Positions 1 to 9,352 of a stretch of 64,000 bases of DNA are shown piece by piece. Made by a program: the position numbers and the translations under genes. Every line of letters begins with the position of its first letter. Position 1 is the first letter of the stretch. The stretch comes from Gordoniibacillus kamchatkensis (GTDB lineage Bacteria; Bacillota; Bacilli; Paenibacillales; NBRC-103111), in contig NZ_JXAK01000009.1 of NCBI RefSeq assembly GCF_000829455.1, positions 62,001-126,000 of the forward strand, given 5' to 3'. The notes under the pieces are model-generated. The model was not told the origin of the DNA, searched no databases, and saw only the letters and a program-made list of their open reading frames with translations.

Positions 1-431
1 CGGGATCCAAACTGCTGATCGATTGGCTCAAAGTGCGCAGCCGCCCGTTTTTGTTTTCCACGGCGCAGCCGCCGGGGCCGGTCGCTTCGTGCATCGCCGC
101 GATCGATATTCTCAGCTCGAGCGAAGAGCTGCAAGCGGCGATGTGGGCGCGAGCGGACTACTTGAAACGCGGGCTCAAGGCGCTCGGCTTCGACATCGGG
201 CGCAGCGAAACGCCGATTACGCCGGTCATGATCGGCGACGAGTCGCTCACGCAGACGTTCAGCCGCGAGTTGTACGAAGCAGGCGTTTATGCGAAGGGCA
301 TCGTATTTCCGACCGTGCCGAAAGGCGCAGGACGCATCCGCAATATGCCTACGGCGGCTCATACGGAATCGATGCTCGATGAAGCGCTGTCCGCTTACGA
401 ACGGATCGGGCGCAAGCTTGGGGTCATCTAA
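1..431 (+). CDS. kbl: Glycine C-acetyltransferase (2-amino-3-ketobutyrate CoA ligase), 3' part
   Basis: The reading frame is already open at the window edge (codons start at base 3) and gives the last 143 residues of a family of about 390. The part seen is the C-terminal domain of an alpha-oxoamine synthase, with [12 protein letters not shown] followed by the small-domain fold; the PLP lysine lies upstream of the window. The enzyme splits 2-amino-3-oxobutyrate with CoA into glycine and acetyl-CoA in the cytosol. The next gene, 17 bases on, is a threonine dehydrogenase, which makes the unstable substrate. That pairing favours Kbl over other alpha-oxoamine synthases such as BioF. Confidence 0.88.
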   Translation, partial: GSKLLIDWLKVRSRPFLFSTAQPPGPVASCIAAIDILSSSEELQAAMWARADYLKRGLKALGFDIGRSETPITPVMIGDESLTQTFSRELYEAGVYAKGIVFPTVPKGAGRIRNMPTAAHTESMLDEALSAYERIGRKLGVI

Positions 432-448
432 AAGGAGGCTGACGCTTT

Positions 449-1417
449 ATGAGGACGATAGTCGTAACCGGCGCGCTTGGGCAAATCGGGACCGAGCTTG
501 TGCCTTATTTACGGGAACGGTATGGGGCGGAGCAGGTTATCGCGACCGATGTCAAGGCGGCTCCGGACGCCGAAGAGGCGGGACCGTATGCGGCGCTGGA
601 CGTCATGGACGGCGAAGCATTTTACGAGGTGGTGCAAAAGCACCGCGCCGATACGATCATTCATTTGGCAGCGCTGCTGTCGGCGACGGCCGAAGCGAAG
701 CCGCTTTTCGCTTGGCAGCTCAATATGGGCGGTTTGCTGAACGCTTTGGAGACGGCGCGGCAGCTCGGCTGCAGCGTCTTTACGCCGAGCTCGATCGCCG
801 CGTTCGGCGCCGGCGTCCCGAAGCTGGGCACACCGCAGGATGCGCCGCAGCGCCCCAGCACTTTATACGGCATCAGCAAAGTATCGGGCGAGCTGCTATG
901 CGACTATTACTACCTCAAATACGGCGTCGATACGCGCGGCCTTCGTTTGCCCGGACTGATCTCGTATGCGGCCGCTCCCGGCGGGGGGACGACCGATTAC
1001 GCAGTAGACATGTATCGCCAGGCGGTATCGTCCGGGAGCTATACGAGTTATATTGCCGAAGGCACGTATATGGATATGATGTATATGCCGGATGCGCTCG
1101 AGTCGATTGTCCGGCTCATGGAGGCCGATCCGGCGAAGCTGGCGCACCGCAACGCCTACAATGTGAGCGCAATGAGCATAGAGCCGGGAATGATCGGCGC
1201 CGCCATCCGCAAGCAGCTGCCCGACTTCCGGCTCGATTACTGCGTCGATCCGGTGCGGCAAGCCATCGCCGAGAGCTGGCCCGATGCGCTTGACGTATCC
1301 GCTGCGGAAGAAGAGTGGGGGTTCCGCCCGCAGTACGATCTTGGCGCCATGACAGCCGACATGTTGCGCGAGCTTCGGCTCCGTCTGCCGCAAGTGCCGC
1401 CGGTGAAGGCGGGCTAG
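449..1417 (+). CDS. tdh: L-threonine 3-dehydrogenase, SDR (NAD-epimerase-like) type
   Basis: This 322-residue protein is an extended short-chain dehydrogenase. It has the NAD-binding GALGQIG motif at residues 8-14, a conserved aspartate after strand 2 (ATDVK), and a catalytic YGISK. The N-terminus closely resembles the epimerase-like threonine dehydrogenases, which are unrelated to the zinc-dependent MDR type. It oxidises L-threonine to 2-amino-3-ketobutyrate, which Kbl, encoded just upstream, converts to glycine and acetyl-CoA. The start is the ATG preceded by AAAGGAGG at 430-437. A hairpin terminator lies about 95 bases after the stop, so kbl-tdh appears to be the end of an operon. A generic sugar-nucleotide epimerase is the alternative, but the context argues against it. 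Confidence 0.85.
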   Translation: MRTIVVTGALGQIGTELVPYLRERYGAEQVIATDVKAAPDAEEAGPYAALDVMDGEAFYEVVQKHRADTIIHLAALLSATAEAKPLFAWQLNMGGLLNALETARQLGCSVFTPSSIAAFGAGVPKLGTPQDAPQRPSTLYGISKVSGELLCDYYYLKYGVDTRGLRLPGLISYAAAPGGGTTDYAVDMYRQAVSSGSYTSYIAEGTYMDMMYMPDALESIVRLMEADPAKLAHRNAYNVSAMSIEPGMIGAAIRKQLPDFRLDYCVDPVRQAIAESWPDALDVSAAEEEWGFRPQYDLGAMTADMLRELRLRLPQVPPVKAG

Positions 1418-1510
1418 CGGCAATTGCGCTCGGCGCTTCCTGCGGCCTGCGTTGTAGAAGCCGGCGTTCCGGTGTAAGATAAAAGCAAAGGATGGACATG
1501 CAATGGTGCG

Positions 1511-1536
1511 TAATCCCGCCTTAGGCGGGATTTTTT
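1511..1536 (+). terminator. Rho-independent terminator after kbl-tdh
   Basis: AATCCCGCC and GGCGGGATT form a nine-base-pair stem around a three-base loop, followed by a run of T. Confidence 0.85.
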
Positions 1537-1609
1537 GCTGCAAATATTAGCGTTTATATCGCTGAGCTTCATACCGATGAATACATTTCATCGTTAAACG
1601 CGGTCGTGC

Positions 1610-1642
1610 ATAAGGACGGCGTAAGCCGGTTATCTTTGCGAC
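1610..1642. repeat. Short intergenic motif, copy 1 of 3
   Basis: The core reads ATAAGGACGGCGTAAGCC followed by GGTTATCTTTG. It can fold with CGGC and GCCG pairing around GTAA (a GNRA-type loop), ATAA pairing with TTAT outside that, and flanking GTCG/CGAC closing the base. Related copies lie at 14253-14282 and 23581-23609. All three are between genes. The function is unknown. Confidence 0.45.
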
Positions 1643-1660
1643 AAAGAGGAGTTCGAGAGA

Positions 1661-2923
1661 ATGAACACGAGCGGCCGTCGCTTTATTCGGTACTATAGCT
1701 TGGGTCTTTTGCTTTACGCCGTTGCCATCGCCGTATACGTTATCGCAACGAAAGCGAATAACGTTCCTGAGGGCGTGCAGGGCACGGCCGCCGATCCGCG
1801 CACCTTTATGAACACGCGGCAGCTGGCCGATAGCGAGATTTACTCCGCGTGGCGCAATTGGCTGTTCTTTATCGGCTATCCGTGGGAGTGGGGCGTATAC
1901 GTCGTCCTGCTATTCAGCGGCGCTGCCGCCAGCTTTGCAAGGTGGCTGAGAGCTAAGGTGCCGGCAGCGGTATGGAGATTCCCTCTCTATGTGCTTTCAA
2001 TCGCTTTCGTCGTGTTCGTCGCCGGGTTGCCGTGGCGGATTGCAGCTTATTTGCTGTCGCGCGGCTACGGCATTACGACGCAGCCGTTCTGGGGCTGGCT
2101 GCGGGACAAGGCGGTCGCCTTCGGCGTAAACGGCCTGGCGACGGTTGCCGCAGCGGCGGCGGCAGTGTGGCTGCTGCAGAGTGGCGGCCGCTGGTGGCTC
2201 AAGCTGTGGCTCTTGTCCGTGCCGTTTACGCTGTTTTTGATGGTCGTGCAGCCGGTCGTGATCGACCCGCTCATCGACAAGTTCAGCCGGCTCGAGGATC
2301 CGGCGCTGGAGCGCGACATCCTGGAGCTGGCCGCGCGTGCCGGCGTACCCGCGGACCGGGTGTACGAAGTGCATATGGCCGGCAAAACGAACGCATTGAA
2401 CGCCTACGTCACCGGCATCGGGCCGACGCTGCGCATCGTGCTGTGGGACACAACGCTGCGCAAGCTGAACCGGGACGAGGTGCTGCAAGTTATGGCTCAC
2501 GAGATCGGGCATTATGCCAGGCATCACCTTGAATGGAGCACTGCCGGAGCAGTAGGTTCGTCGTTTGCGCTGCTCTGGATCGGCGGACGTCTGCTCGTAT
2601 GGGCGCATGCCCGGTGGAAAAAGGTTTGGGGCATCGAGCGACTCGGCGATATGGCGGTCGTGCCCGTGCTGCTGCTGCTCGTGTCGGTGCTCTCATTCGT
2701 TACGCTGCCTTTTGCGAATGCGGTGTCAAGGCAAGCCGAGCATGCGGCGGACGATTTCGCGCTGCGGCTTATCGGCAGCGGCAAGGCTGCGGTAACGATG
2801 AATCAAAAGCTCGCGGCGGCCACGCTCGACATCGTCGATCCGCCGCTGCTCGTTCATGTATTCCGGGACAATCATCCGAAAGATATGGAGCGCATTCACG
2901 ATGCCGACACGTACCGGCCTTGA
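1661..2923 (+). CDS. M48 family zinc metalloprotease (Ste24/CAAX protease-like), membrane protein
   Basis: This 420-residue membrane protease carries the zinc motif HEIGH at residues 280-284 and the third ligand in EHAADD (Glu360). Several hydrophobic helices fill the first 200 residues, and two more lie around the catalytic domain. This is the layout of the CAAX prenyl protease 1 (Ste24) branch of M48 rather than the shorter HtpX. In bacteria these enzymes are thought to cleave membrane proteins; the substrate here is unknown. The start follows AAAGAGGAG. The stop lies inside the next gene, which begins at 2901, so the two are probably translationally coupled. Confidence 0.85.
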   Translation: MNTSGRRFIRYYSLGLLLYAVAIAVYVIATKANNVPEGVQGTAADPRTFMNTRQLADSEIYSAWRNWLFFIGYPWEWGVYVVLLFSGAAASFARWLRAKVPAAVWRFPLYVLSIAFVVFVAGLPWRIAAYLLSRGYGITTQPFWGWLRDKAVAFGVNGLATVAAAAAAVWLLQSGGRWWLKLWLLSVPFTLFLMVVQPVVIDPLIDKFSRLEDPALERDILELAARAGVPADRVYEVHMAGKTNALNAYVTGIGPTLRIVLWDTTLRKLNRDEVLQVMAHEIGHYARHHLEWSTAGAVGSSFALLWIGGRLLVWAHARWKKVWGIERLGDMAVVPVLLLLVSVLSFVTLPFANAVSRQAEHAADDFALRLIGSGKAAVTMNQKLAAATLDIVDPPLLVHVFRDNHPKDMERIHDADTYRP

Positions 2924-3713
2924 CGGCGAGAGCGCCGTCTCCCTCTATGTCATTGCCGGCATCGCCACTTCGCCGGATTTCATGGAAGAGCTGCGCGACG
3001 AGCTGGTACGGCGGTTTCGCGCCGAGACCGGCTCGGAGCGGATCCGCTCGGCGCTGCTGCACCCTTATGGCGCATGGGACCGCAGCATTTGGGCTCAGCT
3101 GCGCGACATTCGCCGCGATATGCGGCTGGCAGTCGGCAAAAGAAGCGGCTCGCGCGGGGGCGCTCATGTGCTGGAGCGGCTTGCAGCGGATGGCGCGCTG
3201 CGCGGAACGCTGTGGCTCGTCGGCCATAGCGGAGGCGGCGTTGCCGCCGTGCATGCGGCGGAAGCGCTGCTTGCTTTGCCGGATGCCCCCGATTGCCGCA
3301 TCGTGCAGGTCGGCTCGCCGCGCTGCGCCGTGCCGGAGCCGCTGCGCGGCCGCACGGCTTATTTGTACGCGGTAGGCCGGGACGGCCGGGCAAAGGATCC
3401 GATTTGCCGCCTCGGTTCATGGGGAGGTTGGGAACGAGCGGGCGCAGAACTGCGTGCCGGCAAAAGCGCCGGACGGCGGGTGCCGCAGTGGCCGCCGAAG
3501 CTCGGCGTGCCCCGCTGGAACCGCGACAAGCAGGCGCCGCACCGGCGTGTGCCGCTGCCTATCGTCGGCGGTCATGCCGATTATTTTCGCAGCGGAGGCA
3601 TGTTCAGGCAGGCGTTGGACGGCAGGAGCAATATGGAGTTGACGGTTGAAGCGATGTGGCCGACGCTGAGGGGCGATTTACGTAGCTTGGACGGCGAAAG
3701 TGTCGAGAACTGA
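2901..3713 (+). CDS. Alpha/beta-hydrolase-like (lipase-type) protein
   Basis: The 270-residue product contains GHSGGG, a nucleophile-elbow signature (G-x-S-x-G) in which Ser is the likely nucleophile, following the hydrophobic strand TLWLV. Further on GGHADYF could supply the catalytic histidine. No signal peptide is evident, so it is probably cytoplasmic. The ATG at 2901 was chosen because GGAG lies ten bases upstream and the gene then overlaps the M48 protease gene by 23 bases; an ATG at 2856 is also in frame. The substrate cannot be told from sequence, and the family assignment rests mostly on the elbow motif. Confidence 0.6.
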   Translation: MPTRTGLDGESAVSLYVIAGIATSPDFMEELRDELVRRFRAETGSERIRSALLHPYGAWDRSIWAQLRDIRRDMRLAVGKRSGSRGGAHVLERLAADGALRGTLWLVGHSGGGVAAVHAAEALLALPDAPDCRIVQVGSPRCAVPEPLRGRTAYLYAVGRDGRAKDPICRLGSWGGWERAGAELRAGKSAGRRVPQWPPKLGVPRWNRDKQAPHRRVPLPIVGGHADYFRSGGMFRQALDGRSNMELTVEAMWPTLRGDLRSLDGESVEN

Positions 3714-3830
3714 CCGGAGGCGGGCGCGAAGATTGGCGCTCTCTGCGATTTCCCAAGCAATAGCGGAGGCTGCTTCAGGGACGGCAGAGATGGTTGGTTA
3801 CGTAAGTTCGCAGCGGGGAAAACATTCGAG

Positions 3831-4013
3831 GTGTCAGCAAGCAGGGCATTTCCTTATCGGTTTGCGCGTTCGCAGGGGGCGATCGTCGAGGACGTCATCT
3901 GTGTCATAGAGCGCAATCTCGAAGGAAAACAAAAGCTGAAGGAAGCAGGGTTAAACTTATACTCGTTGTTGACAATGGAAGAACTGCTTCGTGCGGGTTC
4001 GGCCGGAAGCTAA
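3831..4013 (+). pseudogene. Decayed orotate phosphoribosyltransferase-like fragment
   Basis: About 45 codons read IVEDVI, then VICVIERNLEGKQKLKEAGL and LYSLLTMEELL. These resemble the PRPP-binding strand and the C-terminus of PyrE-type enzymes, where the VEDV strand is normally followed by TTGGS and about 25 residues before the V-D-R-E-x-G segment. Here those residues are missing, so the fragment has an internal deletion. Bases 3714-3830 upstream show no recognisable N-terminal domain in any frame. No ribosome binding site fits. It is most likely a remnant; a short functional protein cannot be excluded. Confidence 0.5.
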
Positions 4014-4020
4014 CCATTTT

Positions 4021-4038
4021 ACATAATAATTATTATGT
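4021..4038. repeat. Perfect 18-bp AT-rich palindrome
   Basis: ACATAATAATTATTATGT is its own reverse complement. It lies between the pyrE-like remnant (plus strand) and the terminator of the pepF gene (minus strand). It vaguely resembles Fur-family boxes, but no promoter is seen beside it. Confidence 0.6.
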
Positions 4039-4047
4039 CATTTCAAT

Positions 4048-4088
4048 GAAAAAACGACCCGAGAACAGCAGCCGCCAGTCTCGGGTCG
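4048..4088 (-). terminator. Rho-independent terminator of the pepF gene
   Basis: Read on the minus strand, CGACCCGAGA and TCTCGGGTCG form a ten-base-pair stem followed by six T. Confidence 0.85.
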
Positions 4089-4100
4089 ATTTCGCGAACG

Positions 4101-5792
4101 TTATAGCTTTGTATCGTCGATACCGTCCAGCCACGCTTCGATTTCGCCGATAACCGATGCGACGCAGCCGTCTTCGAACGGCGAACGCAGCCCGGCCAAA
4201 GCGACGAGACCGGTAAACGAGCGGCTGCCGCCGGCTTTGCACAGCTCCACGTAGCTGTTCCACGCATCGTCGCGGTTGTCGTTGGCACGTTTCCAATATT
4301 GCAGGGCGCAAATTTGCGCGAGCGTATAGTCGATGTAGTAGAACGGCGTTTTGAAAATGTGCTGCTGCTGGTGCCAGAAGCCGCCCCGCTCCAAAAACGG
4401 CATATCGTCGTATTCCCGGCTCGGTATATAAGCGCGCTCGATGCGCCGCCACTCGGCTTTGCGCTCCGCCGGAGTCGCTTCCGGATGCTCGTAGACGAAA
4501 TGCTGAAACTCGTCGACGGCGACGCCGTACGGAATGAACGAGACCGCACCGCCAATATGCGAAAATTTGTATTTGTCCGTATCTTCCTTGAAGAACGATT
4601 CGATCCACGGCCACGCGAAAAACTCCATGCTCATCGAATGGATCTCGCAGGCGTCCAGCGTCGGATGGCTGTATTCCGGCACTTGCTGCCCGCGGCTCAT
4701 ATAAGCCTGGAACGCGTGTCCGGCCTCGTGCGTCAGCACATCGACGTCATGCGACGTGCCGTTGAAATTGGAGAAAATGAACGGCGCTTTATATTTGCTA
4801 ATATAGGTGCAATAGCCGCCGACCCGTTTGCTCGGCTTGCTGACCAGATCCATCAGCCCGCCTTCCAACATGAAGCGGAAAAACGCATCCGTCTCCGGCG
4901 ACATTTCGGCGTACATGTTTTGCGCTTGGGCGACGATCCAATCCGGATCGCCCTTCGGCGTCGGGTTGCCGGTCAAGTAGGAGAGGCCGTCATAATAGCG
5001 CAGCTTGTCGAGGCCGAGCCTGATGCGGCGCCGTTCGTTCAGCTTCGTGGCGACAGGCACGATATGCTCCAGCACCTGCTTGCGGAAAACCGCCACTTTC
5101 GACGCATCGTAGTCGGTCCGGTTCAGGCGCGCGTAAGCGAGCTCGATGAAATTCGCATACCCTAGCTTGCGGGCGATCTCCGTGCGCAGCTTCACGAGCC
5201 GGTCGTAGAGGCCGTCGATCTCGGCTTCGTGCTCCTCGAAAAAGCCGTAGCGGGCGTCGGCAGCCCGTTTGCGCATGGCTCGGTCCGTCGATTGCATGAA
5301 CGGCGCCAGCTGCGAGAGCGTGCGGTCCTCGCCCTCGAAAGGTATTTTGGCGGAAGCGACCAGCTTGATATATTCGCTGACCGTTTTGTTTTCCTCCTGC
5401 AGCAGTCGGGTGACGTCATCGGAGAACGTCTTCAGCTCGAGCTCGGCTATGGCGAACAGCTGCGGCCCCCATATCGCTTCCAGCTCGCTCCGGAACGGGG
5501 AACTGACGAGCGCCTTGTAGTATTTCACAATAAGTCCTTGATAAAGCGGCGCTGCTTCGTCAAAATAATCTTGCTCGGCTTTGTAGAACGAATCGGCGGT
5601 GTTGATCGTGTAGCGGATTTTGGCGATTTGCATCATCGATTCGATTTCGCTTCTGGCGTCGTTGATCGATTGCATCGCCCGGTTTTGCTCTTCGCACGAA
5701 GCGGCGGCGGCGAATCGGTCCAGCAAGCCGAGGAACGTCTCTTCAAAAGCTTTCAAATCGGGACGGTTGTAGGCGAACTCTTGAAATTTCAT
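4101..5792 (-). CDS. M3 family oligoendopeptidase (PepF-like)
   Basis: The 563-residue product is a cytosolic zinc peptidase of family M3. HEAGH is at residues 355-359 and the third ligand glutamate lies in ACEIHSMSMEF. The all-helical N-terminal half and the length fit the PepF branch, which trims short peptides of roughly 6-20 residues. The start MKFQEFAY was chosen because AGAAGG lies seven bases upstream. A further ATG 48 bases upstream lacks a ribosome binding site. The gene stands alone, with its own terminator on the 3' side. Confidence 0.9.
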   Translation of the reverse strand: MKFQEFAYNRPDLKAFEETFLGLLDRFAAAASCEEQNRAMQSINDARSEIESMMQIAKIRYTINTADSFYKAEQDYFDEAAPLYQGLIVKYYKALVSSPFRSELEAIWGPQLFAIAELELKTFSDDVTRLLQEENKTVSEYIKLVASAKIPFEGEDRTLSQLAPFMQSTDRAMRKRAADARYGFFEEHEAEIDGLYDRLVKLRTEIARKLGYANFIELAYARLNRTDYDASKVAVFRKQVLEHIVPVATKLNERRRIRLGLDKLRYYDGLSYLTGNPTPKGDPDWIVAQAQNMYAEMSPETDAFFRFMLEGGLMDLVSKPSKRVGGYCTYISKYKAPFIFSNFNGTSHDVDVLTHEAGHAFQAYMSRGQQVPEYSHPTLDACEIHSMSMEFFAWPWIESFFKEDTDKYKFSHIGGAVSFIPYGVAVDEFQHFVYEHPEATPAERKAEWRRIERAYIPSREYDDMPFLERGGFWHQQQHIFKTPFYYIDYTLAQICALQYWKRANDNRDDAWNSYVELCKAGGSRSFTGLVALAGLRSPFEDGCVASVIGEIEAWLDGIDDTKL

Positions 5793-5962
5793 AGCGGGCC
5801 TTCTTTCCGGCGATTGTTTACTTGCTTGCGCATTGTTCAACGCGTCAAGATTCAGTATATAGCAGAAAATGGGTTCTTGCCATAGAGCAAGGCCGTTTTG
5901 AATGTTCCGGGCGTATGATACGTATCGTTATAGGGCAATAAGTGTTACAGGGGGAGAACAGG

Positions 5963-6743
5963 GTGGCGGATTCCTTATACGAAGTTCAGACCCGAAGCCG
6001 GCTGCGAAGATGGGAGCTGGGGCTTGCGGCACCGCCGGGCAGGATTGCGCGAATGGGAAAAAAAAATACAAACGAAAGTAAACGACCTGCTTCCGGACAA
6101 ATGGCACCAGTCGGTGACGGCCGCCGTGAAAGCGATCGTGCGAACGGCGCTGTTTTCCATGGACTATATCCCGAAGACGAAGCCGCTCCGGGCGGAATCG
6201 CTTGCGGATCACGACATTCGCGCCGAAGAGACGCTCAAGCTGTACCGGCGCATTGCCACCGTCGAAGGTGCGGGAACGGGAGCGGGCGGCATTGTGCTTG
6301 GACTGGCCGATTTTCCGATACTGATCGGCATTAAGCTGAAATTTTTGTTCGAGCTGGCCCATGCGTACGGGTATTCGACGGACGATTACCGGGAGCGGCT
6401 TTATTTGCTCCATGTGTTTCAGCTCGCGTTCTCAAGCTCGGAGCGACGGGCGGCAATTTGGGAGAAGCTGAAGCGGTGGAACGCCGCCGCCGATCTTGTG
6501 CCTGCCGGACTGGCGACGGATCAGGACCAGGTCGACTGGATGCAGCTCCAGCAGGAATACCGGGATACGATCGACTTCCGCAAAATGCTGCAGCTCGTAC
6601 CGGGCATCGGCGCTGCGGTCGGCGCGTGGGCCAATTATGGGCTGTTGGAAGAGCTTGGCGAGGTCGGAATGAATTGTTACCGGTATCGGTGGCTGCAAGA
6701 CAAGACGAAGAGAGAGGGGACAGTCAGCATTGACGAACGATAA
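5963..6743 (+). CDS. EcsC family protein, interrupted by a frameshift in an A9 tract
   Basis: A GTG at 5963 with AGGGGGAG seven bases upstream opens a frame reading ADSLYEVQTRSRLRRWE and MGKK. The conserved continuation IQTKVNDLLPDKWH lies in the next frame and runs to 6743. The switch falls in nine consecutive A at 6058-6066; with eight the frame would be continuous and give about 260 residues, normal for EcsC. EcsC proteins are membrane-associated and of unclear role, originally found beside an ABC transporter in Bacillus. The glycine-rich hydrophobic segments GAGTGAGGIVLGLADFPIL and VPGIGAAVGAWANYG are typical. Sequencing error, slippage or real inactivation are all possible. The stop overlaps the glutaminase start. 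Confidence 0.8.
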
Positions 6744-7674
6744 CGAATGGAACGAGCTGCAGAATACGCTGCATCGCTATGTGGAAGGAAGCAAAAAGGA
6801 AACAGCCCGCGGCCGCGTCGCTTCCTACATTCCCGAGCTGGCGAAAGCGCCGCATGACGCGCTCGGCATATCTCTTATGAACGGCGACGGCCAGACGCTG
6901 ATGGCGGGCGATTGCGAGCTGCGCTTCACCATGCAAAGTATTTCCAAAGTATTTACATTTATTCTCGCGCTAATGGATCGGGGAGAGGACGCCGTGTTTG
7001 CCAAAGTCGGCAAAGAGCCGACCGGCGACGATTTCAACTCGATGCTGAAGCTGGAACTTGTCGAACCCGGCATTCCGTTCAACCCTTTTATAAATGCCGG
7101 TGCCATCGCCATTACATCCATGATCGCAGGCCGTGACGCGGACGAGAAAGCGGAGCGGATCTTGCAGTTTTTGCGGCGCGTGTCCGGAAACAGCGGGCTT
7201 GCAGTGAAAGATGAGGTGTACCGATCCGAGTACGAGACGGCGCACCGCAACCGGTCGCTCGCTTATTTTCTCAAGGATAACGGCGTTCTGGAGGATGACG
7301 TAGACCGCATCCTCGACGTCTACTTCCGTCATTGCGCGGTGGAAGTGACGTGCTCCGATGTGGCCAAAATGGCGCTGGTGCTAGCCTACGGCGGCGTCGA
7401 TCCGATCAGCGGCGAGCGGCTCATTCCGCGCCGTTTCGTGCAAATTACGAAGACGTTCATGATAACTTGCGGCATGTACAACGCTTCCGGCGCTTTCGCT
7501 ATCGAGGTCGGGCTGCCGGCGAAAAGCGGCGTCTCCGGCGGCATTTTGACGCTGGTACCCGGACGTTACGGCATCGGCGTCGTCGGTCCGGCGCTGAACC
7601 GCAAAGGGAATAGCGTCGCCGGCGTGCACGTGCTGCAGCAGCTGTCGGAGCATTTCGACTGGAGCTTGTTTTGA
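6730..7674 (+). CDS. glsA: Glutaminase A
   Basis: This serine-dependent glutaminase hydrolyses L-glutamine to glutamate and ammonia in the cytosol. The 314 residues match the family length. The catalytic S-x-x-K is seen in QSISK (Ser70, Lys73), and the conserved stretches PFNPFINAGAI, CGMYNASG and PAKSGVSGGI are present. The start is a TTG at 6730 behind GAGGGGA, overlapping the end of the ecsC-like gene by 14 bases, so the two are likely coupled. No terminator is evident in the short gap to the next gene. Confidence 0.93.
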   Translation: MTNDNEWNELQNTLHRYVEGSKKETARGRVASYIPELAKAPHDALGISLMNGDGQTLMAGDCELRFTMQSISKVFTFILALMDRGEDAVFAKVGKEPTGDDFNSMLKLELVEPGIPFNPFINAGAIAITSMIAGRDADEKAERILQFLRRVSGNSGLAVKDEVYRSEYETAHRNRSLAYFLKDNGVLEDDVDRILDVYFRHCAVEVTCSDVAKMALVLAYGGVDPISGERLIPRRFVQITKTFMITCGMYNASGAFAIEVGLPAKSGVSGGILTLVPGRYGIGVVGPALNRKGNSVAGVHVLQQLSEHFDWSLF

Positions 7675-7770
7675 CGGATCCGATCCGGGATGGCTGGCCG
7701 TTTGCAACATTTTCCTCTCCGTAGCGTTTAAAGAAAAGCACAGACAGATTATCGGATGAGGTGTGGGAGA

Positions 7771-9258
7771 ATGAACAAAAAGTTGCTGGCGGCAACGTTA
7801 TTAACGGCATTAAGTGTAAGTGCGGCGAACCCGCAACAGGCAAAAGCGGCCGGACGAAGCGTTACGGTTACGCTGCCGCATTTCCCGGTCGTGCTCGACG
7901 GAGTGGCGATCGACAGCGAGAAGCTTCGATATCCATTGCTAACCTATAACGACATTACCTATATTCCGATGACGTGGTCGATCAGCCAGGCGACAGGACT
8001 TCGCTTGAAATGGAGCCAAGAGAGCGGCCTGGACGTCGATCTGGATATGCCCGCGGCCGAGAAGCCCGATCTTGAGCAAGGCGGGTCGTTCCGGCAAGAT
8101 CGGAGCTATCGGGCCAAAGTAGTCGATTATCCGGTCAAAGTCAATCAGCAGGCGATCGACAACGGCTCTCAGACGTATCCGCTGCTGGAGTTTCAGGATA
8201 TTACCTACTTCCCGTTAACGTGGAATTACGCCGTAGACGATTTTCGCTGGAAATTGGGCTGGGATGCCGAGGACGGCTTGAGCATCGCAACTGCGCAACG
8301 CCGGTATATGACCGGGATTATCTATGACGACGACAGGTATTTGTACACGTACGTCCACAACGTTCCGAATCGGTTGTTCCGCATCCCCAAAAGCTTGCAA
8401 GGTTCGATTGAACTCGTGTCCGAAGAAGAGTCCAAGCGGATTCAGGCGGCGCGGGATGCAGGCCAGGCAGCGCCGGCGGGAGCAATCGCCCAGCCGCAAG
8501 CCAAGCTGACGACGTATCGCGACCATCAGCTGTGGCTGAACGACAAGCCGCTAATAAGCGTGGAGAAATACGAGGAAGGAAATGCCGCGTTCCGCAAACA
8601 AAGCGCTGCCGATGCACCGTTCGTTTACGACGAGAGCGCCTACGATGCAGGCGCCGACACGAAGGTGTTCTCATTCCGCATCCCGGTCGGTCCGAGCAAT
8701 CCGTTCGAAACGCCGAGCGAGCAGCCGCTCGTTGTCGTGCATAAAGACGAGGTGCAAGTTGTTCCCGGTCTGAAATCGCCTTCCGTCTACAAGGTTGACA
8801 GCGGCTTATGGCTGTCGGAAATGTCGCCGACGAGGCTGTCCGCCCGCACGGCTCAATACCGGGGCAAAGTGCTCTGGATCGGGGCGGACGGAAAAAGCCG
8901 CGATTGGAACGAGCAGCTGAAGGCGCAGTATTTGCGCGTGCTGAAAGCGGACGGCGGCAAGCTTCTCGTGCAGGCGTACGAGCTGTACCGACCGGAAAAT
9001 GCGCCGCCGGCAACAACGGGTTATTACTGGCTGCACGGTGACGGAACGTATGAAAAAATCGCCGGCTTGACCGAGGCCACCGAGGTGAAGGGCTCCTTAT
9101 TCATCGCCGACAACCTCGATGCTTATGTGGACCGGGACAACCGGATTTACGTCGTCCGGAACAATACCGTCACCATCGCCAATAACGGAACGAGCCGCAC
9201 ATGGTGGGATTATGAGCTGAAAGAGGTGACCGAACAGTACCCGAATGCAGGGTATTGA
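7771..9258 (+). CDS. Exported protein with two copper-amine-oxidase-N-like repeats
   Basis: The product has a signal peptide (KKLLAATLLTALSVSAA, cleavage probably after AKA). Two related units follow: FPVVLDGVAIDSEKLRYPLL with TYNDITYIPMTW at about residues 30-75, and YPVKVNQQAIDNGSQTYPLL with EFQDITYFPLTW at about 110-160. This pattern is that of the stalk domain named after the copper amine oxidase N-terminus, common in secreted Paenibacillaceae proteins and without enzymatic function. The remaining 300 residues look like a beta-rich fold and are not recognised. The ATG at 7771 follows GAGGTG. Role unknown, probably at the cell wall. Confidence 0.7.
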   Translation: MNKKLLAATLLTALSVSAANPQQAKAAGRSVTVTLPHFPVVLDGVAIDSEKLRYPLLTYNDITYIPMTWSISQATGLRLKWSQESGLDVDLDMPAAEKPDLEQGGSFRQDRSYRAKVVDYPVKVNQQAIDNGSQTYPLLEFQDITYFPLTWNYAVDDFRWKLGWDAEDGLSIATAQRRYMTGIIYDDDRYLYTYVHNVPNRLFRIPKSLQGSIELVSEEESKRIQAARDAGQAAPAGAIAQPQAKLTTYRDHQLWLNDKPLISVEKYEEGNAAFRKQSAADAPFVYDESAYDAGADTKVFSFRIPVGPSNPFETPSEQPLVVVHKDEVQVVPGLKSPSVYKVDSGLWLSEMSPTRLSARTAQYRGKVLWIGADGKSRDWNEQLKAQYLRVLKADGGKLLVQAYELYRPENAPPATTGYYWLHGDGTYEKIAGLTEATEVKGSLFIADNLDAYVDRDNRIYVVRNNTVTIANNGTSRTWWDYELKEVTEQYPNAGY

Positions 9259-9284
9259 ATAAAATTCGCCCAGTGAAGTATGAT
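9255..9284 (+). promoter_or_regulatory. Candidate sigma-A promoter for dedA-pap2
   Basis: TTGAAT at 9255-9260 and TATGAT at 9279-9284 are separated by 18 bases, and the start codon is 69 bases further on. The -35 box overlaps the stop codon of the upstream gene. Confidence 0.4.
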
Positions 9285-9352
9285 AGACTGAAGCGCTGCC
9301 AGGGAGATTCCGATTCCCGGCAATCAGTCGGTCCGTAAGGAGAGTTGCCTGC

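Noticed and set aside
4021-4038. Fur or PerR box
   Set aside because: It lies between convergent 3' ends, with no promoter beside it, so a regulatory role is unlikely.
5792-5840. Upstream ATG as start of the PepF-like gene
   Set aside because: No ribosome binding site lies before it, while the ATG at 5792 has AGAAGG at good spacing.
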